Shown piece by piece: positions 63,181 to 64,000 of a stretch of DNA of 64,000 nt. The notes under the pieces were generated by a model. That model saw nothing but the letters and a program-made list of their open reading frames with translations, ran no database searches and was not told the origin of the DNA. Source of the stretch: Forficula auricularia. Lineage: Eukaryota; Arthropoda; Insecta; Dermaptera; Forficulidae. The stretch covers positions 5,791,294 through 5,855,293 of the forward strand of contig JALMQS010000153.1 of NCBI GenBank assembly GCA_024734495.1, in the 5' to 3' direction. The position numbers were made by a program, and so were the translations under genes. Position 1 is the stretch's first letter. Every line of letters starts with the position of its first letter.

Positions 63181-63516
63181 TCAAAAAATTTCGAATAATG
63201 ATGGCACTGTGTGCCGGTCCGTTATCATGCTGTTTGCTGCTACACGACGGAAACCCAAATCATAAACCAAAATGTCTTGGACGGATCCATAGGCAATGTT
63301 CAAACCCTCCGCTATCTCTCTGTTGGTTAATTTCCGGTTATTGACCAACATTTCTTTTACTTTATCAATGTTTTCGTCGGTTTTCGATGTCGATGGTCTG
63401 CCACTGCGTTCATCATCTTCGATTGACTCACGACCACTTTTGAACCGCTCGTGCCACTGGTAAACGACCGTTTTCTTTAGAGAATCGTTGCCGAAACACT
63501 TTTCTGACATTTCCAA
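63181..63516 (-). pseudogene. Mariner-type transposase N-terminus
   Basis: CFGNDSLKKTVVYQWHERFK, GRESIEDDERSGRPSTSKTD, ENIDKVKEMLVNNRKLTNRE and IAYGSVQDIL form the two HTH motifs and GRP linker of mariner transposases (the group with E-D-D-x-R-S-G-R-P and N-x-x-x-V). It breaks off before the first catalytic Asp. Confidence 0.82.
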
Positions 63517-63799
63517 CGTTCGCGCACCATTAAATCCACTTTTTTACGCAAAATTTAATACAAGTTCGTTGTTGCAAATTTAAATCCATTTCTAAAATTG
63601 TAAAAAATCGCCAACACACACAGAGATAGATGTACTCTTGGCTACGTAACTTTTGCAAATGTCAAGCTATGATGCTAAGATTTAGAGGAAATACCAACAA
63701 CAGATGTACCAACATAACAAAAAAACAGAACTCAAGTCGGAACGATGGGAGCGCCACACGTAGGGTTATTCCTGGAACTTTTTGATCAAGGTAGTATAT

Positions 63800-64000
63800 T
63801 TCGGGTGGCTAACACATTTTCAGGAGCAACAGAACGTAACTGACCTGAATAAGGTGAATTTGAATACAAGTCAATGGTAAAATTTATTTGTAAATAATTA
63901 AATAATTCTACCCCCCCCCCTACACCTACCTGAGTGTAGATCCTCATTTCTCAGAAGGCCATTCAAAATTAAACTAAATAGACTTTCTACCTTTCTCCCT
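63800..64000. other. Right edge, no recognised feature
   Basis: AT-rich with a C-run at about 63911. No coding similarity seen. Confidence 0.5.

Larger units (their letters stand above)
62543..63795 (-). mobile_element. Mariner-superfamily element, internally replaced
   Basis: Ends CTCCCTTGATCAAAAAGTTC and the complement of GAACTTTTTGATCAAGGTAG, with TATA at both borders. The minus strand encodes the transposase N-terminus (63516-63181) and C-terminus (about 62822-62600). The middle third is replaced by about 330 bp of unrelated GC-richer DNA (62830-63170). Confidence 0.85.

Noticed and set aside
48271..64000. Further neurexin exons
   Set aside because: No open stretch shows the second half of LNS1, an EGF-like cysteine pattern or a later LNS domain. 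All longer frames belong to repeats.

Overview
The window is nuclear DNA from an arthropod, most likely an insect. It is AT-rich, has split genes with very long introns, and is packed with transposons. The order cannot be set from the sequence. Only two host genes are clear, both on the + strand. The first is the C-terminal half of spindle-E/TDRD9, a Tudor-domain DExH helicase of the piRNA pathway: 8 exons (583-17661) join in frame into 592 codons plus a stop, and the helicase half lies left of the window. The second is the first coding exon of neurexin-1 (47950-48270): signal peptide plus most of the first LNS (laminin-neurexin-sex-hormone-binding-globulin) domain. The rest of that gene lies beyond the right edge, so its first intron exceeds 15.7 kb.

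Layout: 1-17.9 kb is spn-E, with introns holding mariner, Tc1-like, LINE, SINE, hAT-MITE, fold-back and Helitron-like insertions. 18-24 kb is intergenic: a PIF/Harbinger MITE, a zinc-finger fragment and a Transib element whose ends look like V(D)J recombination signals. 24-47.5 kb is dense nested repeats: Helitrons, two tRNA-derived repeats, a nearly intact mellifera-type mariner, RTE-like and jockey-like LINE pieces, and many fold-back elements. 47.5-64 kb is the neurexin promoter, first exon and first intron, with two unusual tandem arrays, a split hAT transposase, a piggyBac-like end, more Helitrons and a third mariner.

The most interesting signal is a set of about a dozen type I hammerhead-ribozyme-like motifs, mostly in opposed pairs in the arms of inverted repeats. 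Two classes occur. One has the usual C3/G8 core pair. The other has U3/A8, which changes both partners of the pair that closes the catalytic core. The U3/A8 class also recurs through a 2.4 kb tandem array in the neurexin intron. No Penelope reverse transcriptase is visible, so the carriers look non-autonomous. A second notable object is the Transib element: a 39-bp terminal repeat made of CACAGTG, 23 bp and a nonamer-like block at both ends, around an intact reading frame that stops just after the first catalytic aspartate.

All assignments come from reading the sequence and from remembered family features; no database search was run.
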